From Porticoccaceae bacterium (GTDB lineage: Bacteria > Pseudomonadota > Gammaproteobacteria > Pseudomonadales > Porticoccaceae): a stretch of DNA of 35,359 nt. Both the position numbers and the translations under genes were made by a program. The notes under the pieces are model-generated. The model was given only the letters and a program-made list of their open reading frames with translations. It made no database searches and was not told the origin of the DNA. Numbering within the stretch: the stretch's first letter is position 1; each line of letters starts with the position of its first letter. Of the stretch, positions 23,618 to 33,470 are shown piece after piece. The DNA lies in contig JABILI010000022.1 in assembly GCA_018654575.1 (NCBI GenBank), positions 1 through 35,359 of the forward strand, read 5' to 3'.

Positions 23618-23778
23618 AGGATGTAAAAATGATTACTCATAGATAACAGCTTCCTGGATGACATGTAGCCATTTCTGGCCTTATGGGGTGTAAGGATATA
23701 GCATTAGCGTTCTAAGTAACATTTTCCTAGCACCACAACTAGACTGATCGATACCAAAGGTCAAAAATAGGTACCTAC
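23618..23778. other. Divergent rsgA/orn promoter region
   Basis: 161 bases between two divergent genes; both promoters should lie here. No convincing -35/-10 pair or terminator was seen. The 10-bp repeat TTACTCATAG near the rsgA start is the only clear structure. Confidence 0.35.
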
Positions 23779-24327
23779 ATGACAAAAATTGATCCTCATA
23801 ATCTAATCTGGATTGATCTAGAGATGACAGGGCTAGATCCTCAGGTCGAGCGAATTATTGAAATTGCGACCGTGGTGACTGACTCGCAGTTAAATGTGTT
23901 AGCCGAGGGTCCCTCTATGGTGATTACACAGAGTGACGCCTTGCTAGATGGTATGGACGAGTGGAATACTCGACAACACGGTGGGTCAGGATTGACTGAG
24001 CGAGTGCGCAATAGCCAAATCAGTGAAATTGAGGCTATGTCTGCAACCATCGAGTTTTTAAGTGGCTGGGTTGGACCGGGTCAATCGCCCATGTGCGGTA
24101 ATTCAATTGGCCAGGATCGGCGATTCTTAGTCCGTTATATGCCCGAATTAGCTTCGTTTTTTCATTACCGTAACCTTGACGTGAGTTCACTTAAAGAACT
24201 AGTTGTGCGATGGCGACCTGACTTGGTTGATGGTTTTTCTAAAAAGGGCAGTCATTTGGCCATGGATGATGTCTATGATTCGATTGGAGAACTGGCCTAC
24301 TACCGGGAAGTTTTTATTCGGACTTAA
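23779..24327 (+). CDS. orn: Oligoribonuclease
   Basis: Essential 3'-5' exonuclease that degrades 2-5 nucleotide RNAs (and pGpG). DEDDh motifs are visible: Exo [11 protein letters not shown] (residues 11-20), Exo [19 protein letters not shown], and Exo [17 protein letters not shown]. The 182-residue length is exact for the family. Its end overlaps the convergent queG end by 14 bases. Confidence 0.97.
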   Translation: MTKIDPHNLIWIDLEMTGLDPQVERIIEIATVVTDSQLNVLAEGPSMVITQSDALLDGMDEWNTRQHGGSGLTERVRNSQISEIEAMSATIEFLSGWVGPGQSPMCGNSIGQDRRFLVRYMPELASFFHYRNLDVSSLKELVVRWRPDLVDGFSKKGSHLAMDDVYDSIGELAYYREVFIRT

Positions 24328-25402
24328 GTTTGTCCTGTTGTTGCCGAATTGCCCATTCGACGTGTTCTCTCACAAGTGCTGAAGGATGTTCTGCCTTCGC
24401 CTCTAGATGGCTAAGGATTTCTTTTGATCCTTTAGCATTACCCAGTCCGACAGCAATATTCCTCAGCCAGCGTTCATGGCCAATACGGCGGATAGGCGAG
24501 CCTTGAGTCTTGTCGAGGAATTCCTCTGGCTCCCAGTTAAACAGAGTCACCATCGAGGGGGAGTCTAGATTATGCCGTGGGGTAAAGTCATGTTCCTTAG
24601 TAGGTGCGGAAAAACGATTCCATGGGCAGCTAATTTGACAGTCATCACAACCAAAAATTCGGTTTCCCATTAGCGGTCTTAGCTCTTCTGGGATAGCATC
24701 TTTATGCTCAATCGTTAGGTAGGATATACAACGTCTCGCATCTAAGACGTAGGGCTCTGGAAACGCATCGGTTGGGCAGACGGTAATACACGCTTTGCAT
24801 TTCCCGCATTGGTCGTCTTGTTTTTGCGAGTCGACAGGCAACTTTAATGACGTATATATCTCGCCCAGGAAAAACCATGATCCTGCGTCTTCATTAAGCA
24901 GTAGTGTGTTTTTACCGATCCAACCCAACCCTGCCTGTTCAGCGATAGGTTTCTCCATGACGGGCGCACTATCGACAAACGGACGTTGTGATAACTCGAG
25001 CTCTGGTATTTCGTCTTCTATCTTTTTCATTAAAGCGGCGAGTCGACTGCGAACAACCTTGTGATAGTCTCGCCCCAAAGCATAACGAGAAATATAGGCT
25101 TTGTTGTCATCCTTTAAGACGGCAATCATCTTGTCGTCGGCAAGATAGTCCATGCGTACAGAAATAACGCGAACAGTGTGGTTAACTAGCTTGTCTACCA
25201 CATAACGTTTATCGCCATGTTCAGACATCCAGGCCATCGAACCCTGAAAACCTTTCTCCAGCCATTGATGAAGTCGCTCAGAGGCTAGGTCTAGATTTGG
25301 TTCGACGATAGAAACCTGCTGAAAACCCAGGTCTGAACCCCAGGCTCTAATTTTTTTGGCTAAATTATCTAGTTTCTCTGATTCACTGATCAATTCATGC
25401 AT
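24314..25402 (-). CDS. queG: Epoxyqueuosine reductase
   Basis: Cobalamin- and iron-sulfur-dependent enzyme that reduces epoxyqueuosine to queuosine in tRNA wobble position 34. Two [4Fe-4S] motifs appear: [13 protein letters not shown] and a second set in [10 protein letters not shown] plus an upstream [20 protein letters not shown] and the GRDYH region are family markers. The C-terminal 60 residues look like a HEAT-type repeat for tRNA binding. The 362-residue length fits. It is divergent from nnr across 56 bases and overlaps orn at the 3' end. Confidence 0.95.
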   Translation of the reverse strand: MHELISESEKLDNLAKKIRAWGSDLGFQQVSIVEPNLDLASERLHQWLEKGFQGSMAWMSEHGDKRYVVDKLVNHTVRVISVRMDYLADDKMIAVLKDDNKAYISRYALGRDYHKVVRSRLAALMKKIEDEIPELELSQRPFVDSAPVMEKPIAEQAGLGWIGKNTLLLNEDAGSWFFLGEIYTSLKLPVDSQKQDDQCGKCKACITVCPTDAFPEPYVLDARRCISYLTIEHKDAIPEELRPLMGNRIFGCDDCQISCPWNRFSAPTKEHDFTPRHNLDSPSMVTLFNWEPEEFLDKTQGSPIRRIGHERWLRNIAVGLGNAKGSKEILSHLEAKAEHPSALVREHVEWAIRQQQDKLKSE

Positions 25403-25458
25403 GGTTTCAATGCTATTCTGACTTATAATTACCCTAATTTTACTGGGATATATGCTCC
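25403..25458. promoter_or_regulatory. Divergent queG/nnr promoter region
   Basis: A 56-bp spacer. A plus-strand TATAAT at 25424-25429 suits nnr, with a poor -35. A GGGA site at 25445-25448 precedes the nnr ATG by 10 bases. Confidence 0.4.
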
Positions 25459-26979
25459 ATGTCGCATACTCTTCTTCAAGATGCCTTATTTAATGCCAAA
25501 ACAGTTAGGGAGTTAGATCGCCTAGCCACCGAAAATGCCGGTATATCCAGCTTTGATTTGATGCAAAAAGCGGGTGCCTTTTCCTTTGCTGAGTTAATGG
25601 AAACCTTTGGCGAACCTAGTTTTTTACACGTCTTCTGTGGAGGAGGTAATAATGGAGGTGATGGGTACATTATTGCAGCGCTGGCCGCAACGAGTAACAT
25701 CTCGGTAACGATCTATGAGGTCGGGAATACTGCGGCAATCTCTGGCGACGCCGAACTGGCAAAACAATTGTGCCTCGAAGCTAATATAAATATGCAAGAG
25801 CCCTCTATTGACTCCGATCTTTCGCAAGGTGTGATTGTTGATAGCTTACTGGGCACTGGATTTAGCGGCCCTCTTAGAGGTAATTTTGCCTTAGCTATCG
25901 AGGTAATTAATAGCTCCTTTCTGCCTGTACTGTCTATCGATGTTCCCTCGGGCTTAAGCAGTGATACAGGTGCGGTCGAAGATATAGCGGTGAAAGCTGA
26001 TTCGACCGTGACATTTGTTGGAGCCAAACAGGGTTTGTTTACAGGGCGGGGTCCTGCGCTGTGTGGCGAGATTGTTTATGATTCACTAGATATACCAGAA
26101 TCTGTATTACAAAAAATGGCACCCTCAGCCCAACTAATGGACCTGTCTGAGCTCATTGAATATATGCCAGAACTTGAGGCAGATGTGCATAAAAACCAAC
26201 GAGGCCATTGCATGGTTATCGGAGGGGACTTGTGTTTTGGAGGTGCGGCAATAATGGCAGCAGAGGCATCCTTAAAGACGGGTTCTGGATTGACTAGTTT
26301 GGTGACTCGACCCGATCATGTCACCGCAAGTCTAGCTCGGCAGCCAGAGGTTATGGCCTGCGCCGTGGCCTCAGGTCAGCAATTAGAGCCATTGCTAGAT
26401 CGGCCTACTGTTTTAGTTATAGGACCTGGGTTAGGACGGTCTTCTTGGTCGGAACAGCTGATGCAAAAAGCCATGGCAACCGACCTGCCAATGGTTGTAG
26501 ATGCCGATGGACTGAATATAATATCGGAAGGTCGCGTTGTGACTAATCATCAGAATAGGTCGTGGATTATGACCCCTCACTCTGGCGAAGCAGCGAGACT
26601 CTTAGGTATTTCTGTTGAAGACGTTGAAGCGGACCGCTTTGAGGCTGTTCGTCGATTACAAGAAAAATACAATGCTATTATTATCCTCAAAGGCGCGGGA
26701 ACCCTCGTGTCGGCGCAAGCTGGAGAGCCTATAAAAGTTTGCCCCTATGGGAATCCTGGTATGGCTACTGGTGGCATGGGCGATATTTTAAGCGGTGTGA
26801 TTGGTAGTTTGATTGCTCAGGGCATGGACCTGCAGACTTCAGCTGAATTAGGCAGTTGCCTGCATTCAGCTGCTGCTGATATGGCTGTGCAGAATAGAGG
26901 ATACAAAGGCTTGGTCGCAACAGACATATTGCCATATTTAACTGAAGCTATGAATCAATGGGATCAGGAGCTTTCGTGA
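25459..26979 (+). CDS. nnr: Bifunctional NAD(P)H-hydrate epimerase and ADP-dependent NAD(P)H-hydrate dehydratase
   Basis: Repairs hydrated NAD(P)H. The N-terminal YjeF_N epimerase domain (about 1-215) has CGGGNNGGDGY and SIDVPSGLSSDTG. The C-terminal dehydratase of ribokinase fold (about 225-500) has GHCMVIGGD, GPGLGRS, DADGLN and the catalytic GMGD in TGGMGDILSGV. The 506-residue fusion is normal for Proteobacteria. It heads the long plus-strand cluster; its stop overlaps the tsaE GTG start. Confidence 0.96.
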   Translation: MSHTLLQDALFNAKTVRELDRLATENAGISSFDLMQKAGAFSFAELMETFGEPSFLHVFCGGGNNGGDGYIIAALAATSNISVTIYEVGNTAAISGDAELAKQLCLEANINMQEPSIDSDLSQGVIVDSLLGTGFSGPLRGNFALAIEVINSSFLPVLSIDVPSGLSSDTGAVEDIAVKADSTVTFVGAKQGLFTGRGPALCGEIVYDSLDIPESVLQKMAPSAQLMDLSELIEYMPELEADVHKNQRGHCMVIGGDLCFGGAAIMAAEASLKTGSGLTSLVTRPDHVTASLARQPEVMACAVASGQQLEPLLDRPTVLVIGPGLGRSSWSEQLMQKAMATDLPMVVDADGLNIISEGRVVTNHQNRSWIMTPHSGEAARLLGISVEDVEADRFEAVRRLQEKYNAIIILKGAGTLVSAQAGEPIKVCPYGNPGMATGGMGDILSGVIGSLIAQGMDLQTSAELGSCLHSAAADMAVQNRGYKGLVATDILPYLTEAMNQWDQELS

Positions 26980-27464
26980 AGGGGCAAATAGTTGCTACAG
27001 CGAACCTCAATGTCGTTGGAGAAGAGGCCATGGTTGCCTTTGGATGCAGTCTCTCGTCAAGTTTGCCGAAGCCACTAATTATTACGCTGCAGGGCGATCT
27101 AGGTGCTGGAAAAACAACCCTTAGTAGGGGCGTGCTTCAGGGTTTAGGGCACAAAGGAGCTGTCAAAAGTCCAACTTACACCTTGGTTGAGCCCTATAAG
27201 CTAGATGTTGGCGTAGTGTACCATTTTGATTTGTATCGACTGGTGGACGCGGAAGAGCTCGACTACATGGGCTTTGCTGATTACTTGGAAGATGCGGCGC
27301 TCTGTTTGATAGAATGGCCAGAACGTGGCGAGGGGTTTTTACCCACTGCAGATGTTAGTATTAGCATCAAGCATGAGAAAAGCGGACGCCATGTTACTGT
27401 GGATGCTTATTCAGTTAGTGGTGAGGAGCTAGTTCGCCAAATCGTTAGAGGCGCCAGCACATAG
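26976..27464 (+). CDS. tsaE: tRNA threonylcarbamoyladenosine biosynthesis ATPase TsaE
   Basis: P-loop ATPase that powers the TsaBD complex in t6A synthesis. The Walker A is GDLGAGKTT, followed by KSPTYTLVEPY, FDLYRL and the Walker B-like LIEWPERG. An upstream ATG at 26958 is in frame, but AGGAG at 26966-26970 lies 5 bases before GTG 26976, which overlaps the nnr TGA as GTGA. This gives 162 residues and a start near the conserved domain, so GTG is preferred. Between nnr and amiB, as in many gammaproteobacteria. Confidence 0.94.
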   Translation: MKGQIVATANLNVVGEEAMVAFGCSLSSSLPKPLIITLQGDLGAGKTTLSRGVLQGLGHKGAVKSPTYTLVEPYKLDVGVVYHFDLYRLVDAEELDYMGFADYLEDAALCLIEWPERGEGFLPTADVSISIKHEKSGRHVTVDAYSVSGEELVRQIVRGAST

Positions 27465-27495
27465 TTACATCAATATAATAAGAGCAAGGCATCCA

Positions 27496-28842
27496 TTGGA
27501 AGTAAGCGGCCATAAAAATTTGAAGACATTAACAGTTGGGCTCCCTTGTTGGATGGTCGCACTTATGTTGTTGATGGCGACCCCTGTAATCGGGTCGGAC
27601 ATAGAGTCCGTGCGTTTATGGCACTCTCCTGATTATACGCGCTTAGTGATTGATTTAAGCGAGGCAGCTGAGCATCAACTGATCACCCTCAAAAACCCCG
27701 ATCGATTAGTTATTGACTTGGTCGATGTAGATCTAAAAACCACGCTGGAAAAACTTGATCTGAGTAAAACACCAATTGCGGCTATTCGCCATGCAGCGCG
27801 CAATAAAACTGACCTGCGGATAGTCCTAGACTTAAATAATAGTGTCAGTCCGAAAAGTTTTACCCTTAAAGCCAATGAGAAATATGGCAATCGATTGGTA
27901 GTCGATCTTTATGGTAAGGCAAAATCGGTCAGTAAAACTGTGGATAAGATACTAGAACGTAAAAACCGTAAAATTATTATCGCTATTGATGCGGGCCACG
28001 GTGGAGAAGACCCCGGGGCTCTCGGACCAAAAAAAGTTCTAGAGAAAACAGTAGCGTTGCAAATTTCTAAGAAAATTGAAAAACTTTTTGATCAAAACAC
28101 GTATTTTGAAGGCGTTTTGATTCGTACTGGTGATTACTATGTTGGCCACCGAAAGCGCATGGCCATTGCTCATAAGAAGGGAGCGGATTTTTTTATCTCT
28201 GTACATGCCGATGCTTTCACTGATCTATCAGTTAATGGTGCGTCGGTCTACGCCTTGTCAACTAAAGGTGCTACTAGTGAGGCCGCTAGATATCTAGCTT
28301 CTAAGGAAAATAGAGCTGATCTCATTGGTGGTGCTAGCACCTTAAGTTTAGATGATAAAGATGATGTTCTGGCTGGGGTTTTGCTTGATCTTTCAATGAA
28401 TGAAACGTTGCGTCGAAGTCTTGAAGCTGGCAAGTATGTTTTGAATAGCATGGGAAGAGTGATCAAATTACACAAAAAACGCGTAGAGCAAGCCTCGTTT
28501 CTAGTGCTTAAGTCACCTGACATTCCTTCGTTATTGGTTGAGACGGGTTACATCTCCAATCCTCGAGAGGCTGGAAAGCTGAGCAGCGAAAGCCATCAGA
28601 GAAAAATAGCGCAGGCAATATTTGACGGGTTAGTCGACTATTACACTCTAATGCCGCCAGTGGGAACCTTATTGGCAAGTAGCGATGCTCAACAAAAAAG
28701 AACCTATGTTATTGCTCCTGGGGACACGCTTTCTGAGATTGCTCAGCGTTATAACACTTCAGTGAGTAAAATATTAAGATACAATAATCTGGCGTCCAGC
28801 TCGATTCGTGTTGGCCAAAAGATTTCTATTCCACCAAGCTAA
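27496..28842 (+). CDS. amiB: N-acetylmuramoyl-L-alanine amidase with AMIN and LysM domains
   Basis: Periplasmic zinc amidase that cuts septal peptidoglycan for daughter cell separation. A TTG start at 27496 is preceded by AAGG 6 bases upstream and gives a signal peptide (hydrophobic WMVALMLLMATPVIG) with cleavage near residue 33. The AMIN domain follows (about 35-140), then Amidase_3 with zinc ligands in IDAGHGGEDPGA, the E of LEKTVAL and SVHADAF, and catalytic Glu in LVETGYISN. One LysM repeat ends the protein (YVIAPGDTLSEIAQRYN). Start on TTG is unusual but no in-frame ATG precedes the hydrophobic core. Confidence 0.94.
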   Translation: MEVSGHKNLKTLTVGLPCWMVALMLLMATPVIGSDIESVRLWHSPDYTRLVIDLSEAAEHQLITLKNPDRLVIDLVDVDLKTTLEKLDLSKTPIAAIRHAARNKTDLRIVLDLNNSVSPKSFTLKANEKYGNRLVVDLYGKAKSVSKTVDKILERKNRKIIIAIDAGHGGEDPGALGPKKVLEKTVALQISKKIEKLFDQNTYFEGVLIRTGDYYVGHRKRMAIAHKKGADFFISVHADAFTDLSVNGASVYALSTKGATSEAARYLASKENRADLIGGASTLSLDDKDDVLAGVLLDLSMNETLRRSLEAGKYVLNSMGRVIKLHKKRVEQASFLVLKSPDIPSLLVETGYISNPREAGKLSSESHQRKIAQAIFDGLVDYYTLMPPVGTLLASSDAQQKRTYVIAPGDTLSEIAQRYNTSVSKILRYNNLASSSIRVGQKISIPPS

Positions 28843-28883
28843 AGTGAGCTCCGACATTAAACGTTATTCTAAGGTTTGTAATC

Positions 28884-30713
28884 ATGCCTAGCATTCATAT
28901 CCTCAGTCCACAGCTGGCAAACCAGATCGCCGCAGGAGAAGTTGTAGAGCGTCCTGCTTCAGTGCTTAAGGAGCTCTGTGAAAACAGTCTAGATGCGGGC
29001 GCACAGCGAGTGGATGTTGAGGTTGAACAGGGTGGTATCAAACTAATTAAAGTGCGAGACGATGGGTGTGGTATCTCTGAGGCCGATTTACCTCTGGCTT
29101 TAAGCCGGCATGCGACGAGTAAAATTACTGATCTAGATGATCTAGAGGCGGTTTCTACCTTGGGGTTTCGCGGCGAGGCTTTGGCTAGTATAGCGTCGGT
29201 ATCACGGTTAACACTCACATCAAACTCTGGAGACAGCAAAGGATGGAAAGCGATCTCTGAAGGCCGAGATATGAACGTAGAACTGCAGCCAGCACCGCAT
29301 CCTACTGGGTCGAGCGTTGAAGTGAGGGATCTGTTTTTTAACACGCCAGCTAGGCGTAAATTTTTGCGCACTGAGGGCACAGAATATAAACGCATTTATG
29401 ACGGCATTAAAAAACTAGCACTTAGCAGAATGGACGTGGCATTTAGTTTGCGTCATAACCAAAAGGTACAGTTCAATTTACGCCCCGCCACAAGTCATGC
29501 AGAGCAAGAAAAACGGGTTGCCGACATATGTGGTCCACTATTTATGGAGCAGGCGCTTTACATTGATAATGATCGCACAGGTATCCGGTTATGGGGGTGG
29601 ATAGGGCTGCCCACTTTCTCTCGCAGTCAGCCAGACCTCCAGCATTTCTTCGTTAACGGTCGTTCTATACGTGACAAAGTTGTTTCTCACGCAGTCCGTC
29701 AGGCTTATCAAGACGTGCTCTACCATGGCCGTCATCCCGCCTACGTTTTGTTTTTAGAGATTCTACCTTCGGATGTGGATGTCAATGTGCATCCCACTAA
29801 ACATGAGGTGCGTTTTCGTGAGAGTGGGTCAATTCATAGCTTTGTGTCCAGCACATTAAAAAATGCCCTAGCCAGCGATCGGCCTCAGGACCATTTAAAA
29901 GCAGATTCAGGAGACTCTCTAGCAGGGATGGAAGGTCTGACACAGGGAAACTCTCTAGACAATCAGTCGCAACAGTCATCATTGTCTTTACTAAGTACGC
30001 CTTCTTCTGGTTATCAACAAACATGGCAGGGATCGCAGCCGAGATTTAATGGCGTGAACACACCCTTGAGTAATTATCAGAGTCTTTATTCCGGGCAGAA
30101 CCAGGATCAGGCTGAGGAAGACCAAGAGATTCCACCACTGGGGTTTGCGATCGCTCAGCTAAAAGGTATTTTTATTCTTGCAGAAAACAGCCATGGATTA
30201 ATCGTTGTCGACATGCATGCTGCCCACGAACGAATAACATATGAGCAGATGAAACAGGCTTTTGAAGACCAAAGTCTAGCGGCACAGCCACTATTAGTGC
30301 CAGAAAGCTTAGCGCTGAGCCAACGAGAAGCCGATATAGTTGAGGCTCATTATGGATTGTTTGAGCAGCTTGGTTTTAGTGTTGAGAGGGTCGCACTAGA
30401 AAGTGTAATTGTAAGAGAAATACCGGCTATTTTGCGTGGGTCAAAAGTTGAAGGTTTATTGCGAGATGTAGTCTCTGATTTATTAGAACATGGGACCTCA
30501 GAGCGTATTAGAGAACATATTAATGAGATTCTTTCCCCTATGGCCTGTCACGGCTCGGTGCGAGCCAATCGAAAGCTCAGCATCCCTGAGATGAATGGAT
30601 TACTGCGTGATATGGAAATAACTGAGCGCAGCGGGCAATGTAACCATGGACGACCGACCTGGTATCAATTAACACTGGATCAGCTCGATAAGCTTTTTTT
30701 ACGCGGACAATAG
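28884..30713 (+). CDS. mutL: DNA mismatch repair protein MutL
   Basis: GHKL ATPase linking MutS recognition to strand incision. N-terminal motifs are [27 protein letters not shown] and TLGFRGEAL. The linker (about 350-410) is Gln/Ser rich. The C-terminal dimer domain has an endonuclease-type motif D443 [11 protein letters not shown], plus ACHGSVRA and QCNHGRPT, which are the metal-site motifs of MutL in organisms lacking MutH. The usual Gln of DQHA is Met here. The 609-residue length is normal. Miaa follows after 11 bases. Confidence 0.96.
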   Translation: MPSIHILSPQLANQIAAGEVVERPASVLKELCENSLDAGAQRVDVEVEQGGIKLIKVRDDGCGISEADLPLALSRHATSKITDLDDLEAVSTLGFRGEALASIASVSRLTLTSNSGDSKGWKAISEGRDMNVELQPAPHPTGSSVEVRDLFFNTPARRKFLRTEGTEYKRIYDGIKKLALSRMDVAFSLRHNQKVQFNLRPATSHAEQEKRVADICGPLFMEQALYIDNDRTGIRLWGWIGLPTFSRSQPDLQHFFVNGRSIRDKVVSHAVRQAYQDVLYHGRHPAYVLFLEILPSDVDVNVHPTKHEVRFRESGSIHSFVSSTLKNALASDRPQDHLKADSGDSLAGMEGLTQGNSLDNQSQQSSLSLLSTPSSGYQQTWQGSQPRFNGVNTPLSNYQSLYSGQNQDQAEEDQEIPPLGFAIAQLKGIFILAENSHGLIVVDMHAAHERITYEQMKQAFEDQSLAAQPLLVPESLALSQREADIVEAHYGLFEQLGFSVERVALESVIVREIPAILRGSKVEGLLRDVVSDLLEHGTSERIREHINEILSPMACHGSVRANRKLSIPEMNGLLRDMEITERSGQCNHGRPTWYQLTLDQLDKLFLRGQ

Positions 30714-30724
30714 GTAACCTCGCT

Positions 30725-31696
30725 ATGTCGGTATCAACGTTACCCCCCGCTATTTTTGTCATGGGCCCAACGGCTTCAGGGAAAACAGACATAGCGATTA
30801 GCCTTCGTGGGCACCTGCCTGTCGATATTATTAGTGTTGACTCTGCTCAGGTATACCGCCAGATGGATATAGGCAGCGCGAAACCAGGTCGAGACACGCT
30901 CAAAAAGCACCCGCATCAACTCATCGATATTAGAGACCCTATTGACGCTTACAGTGCTGGGGATTTTCTTAAAGACGCGAGAGAGAAAATGACTGAGATC
31001 TCCGCTGCAGGTCGTATACCTCTGCTTGTAGGCGGCACCATGCTCTATTTTAAAGTATTACTTGAAGGTCTTGCCGAGCTTCCCCAGGCGAATCAAGCTA
31101 TTCGCGATGAGTTGCAGGAGCGAGCTAATAAATCTGGTTGGCCTAGTTTGTATGAAGAACTGAAGCGTGTTGATCCAAACACGGCTGGACGATTACATCC
31201 AAATCATTCGCAGAGAATTCAACGAGCCCTTGAAGTCTATTTGATCACAGGGTCACCACTCTCAGAGCTGCAATCATTATCAAAAGGACAGGGTATTGAG
31301 GATGAATACCAGGTCATCCAGTTAGCATTGGTATGTAACAACCGCTCTTTATTGCATGAGAGGATCGCCCAGCGATTTCATCTTATGATGGAGCTGGGGC
31401 TTGAATCAGAGGTCAAGGCGCTTTATCGGCGCGGTGATCTAACTGCTGCGTCAACTGCAATGAGATCTGCGGGTTATCGTCAGCTTTGGGATTATTGCGA
31501 TGGCCAATTAACCCTTGATGAGGCGATAGAGAGGGGCATTATTGCTACTCGTCAATTAGCCAAGCGACAGATTACTTGGTTGCGCAATTGGCCTAGCGCG
31601 CATGAAATTCAAGTCGATAATGGGGAGCAATATCACAGCTGCATAAATATAAGCAATCAAAGCTTGAAAATACTAAGGGAGCACCTCATATTGTAG
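30725..31696 (+). CDS. miaA: tRNA dimethylallyltransferase
   Basis: Adds a dimethylallyl group to A37 of tRNAs reading UNN codons. P-loop GPTASGKTDIAI (residues 14-25), DSAQVYRQMDIGSAKP, LIDIRDPIDAYSAGDF, GGTMLYFKVLLEGLAELP and QRIQRALEVY are all present. The 323-residue length is normal. It sits in the conserved mutL-miaA-hfq-hflX order, and hfq begins 107 bases downstream. Confidence 0.97.
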   Translation: MSVSTLPPAIFVMGPTASGKTDIAISLRGHLPVDIISVDSAQVYRQMDIGSAKPGRDTLKKHPHQLIDIRDPIDAYSAGDFLKDAREKMTEISAAGRIPLLVGGTMLYFKVLLEGLAELPQANQAIRDELQERANKSGWPSLYEELKRVDPNTAGRLHPNHSQRIQRALEVYLITGSPLSELQSLSKGQGIEDEYQVIQLALVCNNRSLLHERIAQRFHLMMELGLESEVKALYRRGDLTAASTAMRSAGYRQLWDYCDGQLTLDEAIERGIIATRQLAKRQITWLRNWPSAHEIQVDNGEQYHSCINISNQSLKILREHLIL

Positions 31697-31772
31697 AGGT
31701 AAGGAGCAATAAAGAAAGCTTCTAACGGCGGCCCGCAATCCCGCTTACATTTTTGCTGTGATCCATACAGCC

Positions 31773-31778
31773 TATATT
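31773..31778 (+). promoter_or_regulatory. hfq: Candidate -10 of an hfq promoter
   Basis: TATATT lies 26 bases upstream of the hfq start within the 107-base miaA-hfq spacer. TTGCTG at 31753-31758 is a possible -35, but the spacing is only 14 bases. AAGGAG precedes the hfq ATG. Confidence 0.3.
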
Positions 31779-31803
31779 GAATAGTCAATAAGGAGAAATC
31801 TCC

Positions 31804-32070
31804 ATGTCAAAAGGTCATAACCTACAGGATCCTTTTCTTAATGTGTTGAGAAAAGAACGAGTTCCGGTGTCAATATTTTTAGTTAACGGTATTAAACTCC
31901 AAGGCCAGGTTGAGTCATTTGATCAGTTTGTTGTCCTGTTAAAGAATACAGTCAGTCAAATGGTGTACAAGCATGCCATTTCTACAATTGTACCCTCTCG
32001 TGTCGTGCGACTTCCCAGTAGTGGTGCTGATGAAGATGATGGCGGCGATTATAGCGATGACCAAATCTAG
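31804..32070 (+). CDS. hfq: RNA chaperone Hfq
   Basis: Hexameric Sm-like protein pairing small RNAs with mRNAs. The 88 residues contain Sm1 ([23 protein letters not shown]) and Sm2 ([12 protein letters not shown]), with the start [12 protein letters not shown] typical of the family. The C-terminal tail is short and acidic ([13 protein letters not shown]), which in E. coli-type Hfq helps release RNA. AAGGAG gives a strong ribosome binding site. The stop is three bases before the hflX start. Confidence 0.98.
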   Translation: MSKGHNLQDPFLNVLRKERVPVSIFLVNGIKLQGQVESFDQFVVLLKNTVSQMVYKHAISTIVPSRVVRLPSSGADEDDGGDYSDDQI

Positions 32071-32073
32071 CCG

Positions 32074-33369
32074 GTGGCATTGTTTTTTGAGCGACCAGAG
32101 TCTGGCGAACGAGCGGTACTGGTTCATATTAAGCTTAATAGCGAATCTGAACCTGAAGACCCTAGAGAATTTGAAGAGCTAGTGCTTTCTGCTGGAGGCG
32201 ATCCTGTGGAGTTTATTACTGGCTCCAGAAAATCTCCCAGCGCCAAGACTTTTATAGGCACAGGTAAGCTCGATGAGATAAATGCGACGGTAAAGAGTGC
32301 CGATGCCGAATTGGTGATATTTAATCATAATCTGTCGCCGAGTCAGGAGCGTAATCTAGAAGCCGTTTTGCAGTGCAGGGTCTTGGACAGAACAGGGCTT
32401 ATTTTAGATATTTTTGCTCAGCGTGCGCGAACTCATGAAGGTAAGTTACAGGTCGAGCTTGCGCAACTTCAACATCTCTCATCACGCCTGGTTCGAGGTT
32501 GGACCCACCTTGATCGTGAAAAGGGCGGCATTGGTATGCGTGGGCCTGGTGAAACTCAGCTTGAGTCTGATCGCCGTATGGTTAGAGATCGTATTAAATT
32601 AATCAAACAGCGCCTCGAAAAAGTTCGCAAACAGCGAGATCAGGGTCGAAGAGGGCGTCAGCGCTCTGAAATACCCACCGCATCTCTCGTCGGGTATACG
32701 AACGCAGGTAAATCAACCCTTTTTAATAAATTAACTAACGCTGATGTGTTCGTTGCAGATCAATTATTTGCGACACTAGATCCGACAATGCGCAGGCTGG
32801 ATATTGCTGATATCGGCACGGTTGTTTTTGCTGATACGGTTGGTTTTATTAGCCATTTGCCTCACCGTTTGATTGATGCGTTTAGAGCGACCTTGGAAGA
32901 GGCTGTATCGGCTGATTTATTACTTCATGTTGTCGACGCCGCCGCAGAAGATCGCGCCACTAATATCGTGCGTGTTGATGAGGTGCTAAAAGAAATTGAG
33001 GCTGACAAAATTCCATCCTTAATGATCTATAATAAAGGTGATCTGCTTGATGATTTCTCACCTCGCATTGATCGCGATGCGGAGGACTTACCCGTTGCTG
33101 TTTGGGTGTCTGCTTTAGCGGGTCAGGGCATGAACTTGGTGTTACAAGCAATAATTGAAAGATTACCCAGTAAGATTGTCCACCAGCATTTGCAATTGCA
33201 GCAGAGTCAGGGTTCATTTCGTGCTGCCTTGTACCGTCATAAAGCTGTTTTGAATGAAAGCGTGAGTCAGAAGGGCGCTATAAATTTGGAAATTCAATTG
33301 TCTGAGAACGATTTTTTCCGTATTTTAAAGGCTGAAGGGTTGAAAATAGATGATTTGGTCACATTATAA
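32074..33369 (+). CDS. hflX: Ribosome-associated GTPase HflX
   Basis: Splits stalled or heat-damaged 70S ribosomes. An N-terminal HflX domain includes SRLVRGWTHLDREKGGIGMRGPGETQLE; the GTPase domain has G1 GYTNAGKSTLFNKL, G3 DTVGFI and G4 YNKGDLL. The GTG start at 32074 gives MALFFERPESGERAVLVHI, which aligns with family N-termini. There is little ribosome binding site, so translation is probably coupled to hfq, whose stop is 3 bases upstream. The 431-residue length is normal. Confidence 0.96.
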   Translation: MALFFERPESGERAVLVHIKLNSESEPEDPREFEELVLSAGGDPVEFITGSRKSPSAKTFIGTGKLDEINATVKSADAELVIFNHNLSPSQERNLEAVLQCRVLDRTGLILDIFAQRARTHEGKLQVELAQLQHLSSRLVRGWTHLDREKGGIGMRGPGETQLESDRRMVRDRIKLIKQRLEKVRKQRDQGRRGRQRSEIPTASLVGYTNAGKSTLFNKLTNADVFVADQLFATLDPTMRRLDIADIGTVVFADTVGFISHLPHRLIDAFRATLEEAVSADLLLHVVDAAAEDRATNIVRVDEVLKEIEADKIPSLMIYNKGDLLDDFSPRIDRDAEDLPVAVWVSALAGQGMNLVLQAIIERLPSKIVHQHLQLQQSQGSFRAALYRHKAVLNESVSQKGAINLEIQLSENDFFRILKAEGLKIDDLVTL

Positions 33370-33390
33370 AGCTGTTGTGTGAAAATAAAC

Positions 33391-33429
33391 TGTACCTAAT
33401 CGTACATTGGAGCCGTATCACTTTATAAT
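33391..33429 (+). promoter_or_regulatory. Inverted repeat and -10 box upstream of hflK
   Basis: TGTAC-N6-GTACA (33391-33406) is a perfect repeat, and TATAAT (33424-33429) begins 17 bases after it, so the repeat covers the expected -35 position. It fits an operator-controlled promoter for hflKC. The regulator is not recognised. Confidence 0.45.
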
Positions 33430-33470
33430 CATCGTCTTAAACGAGACATTAATTAAACGCGGAGAATATT

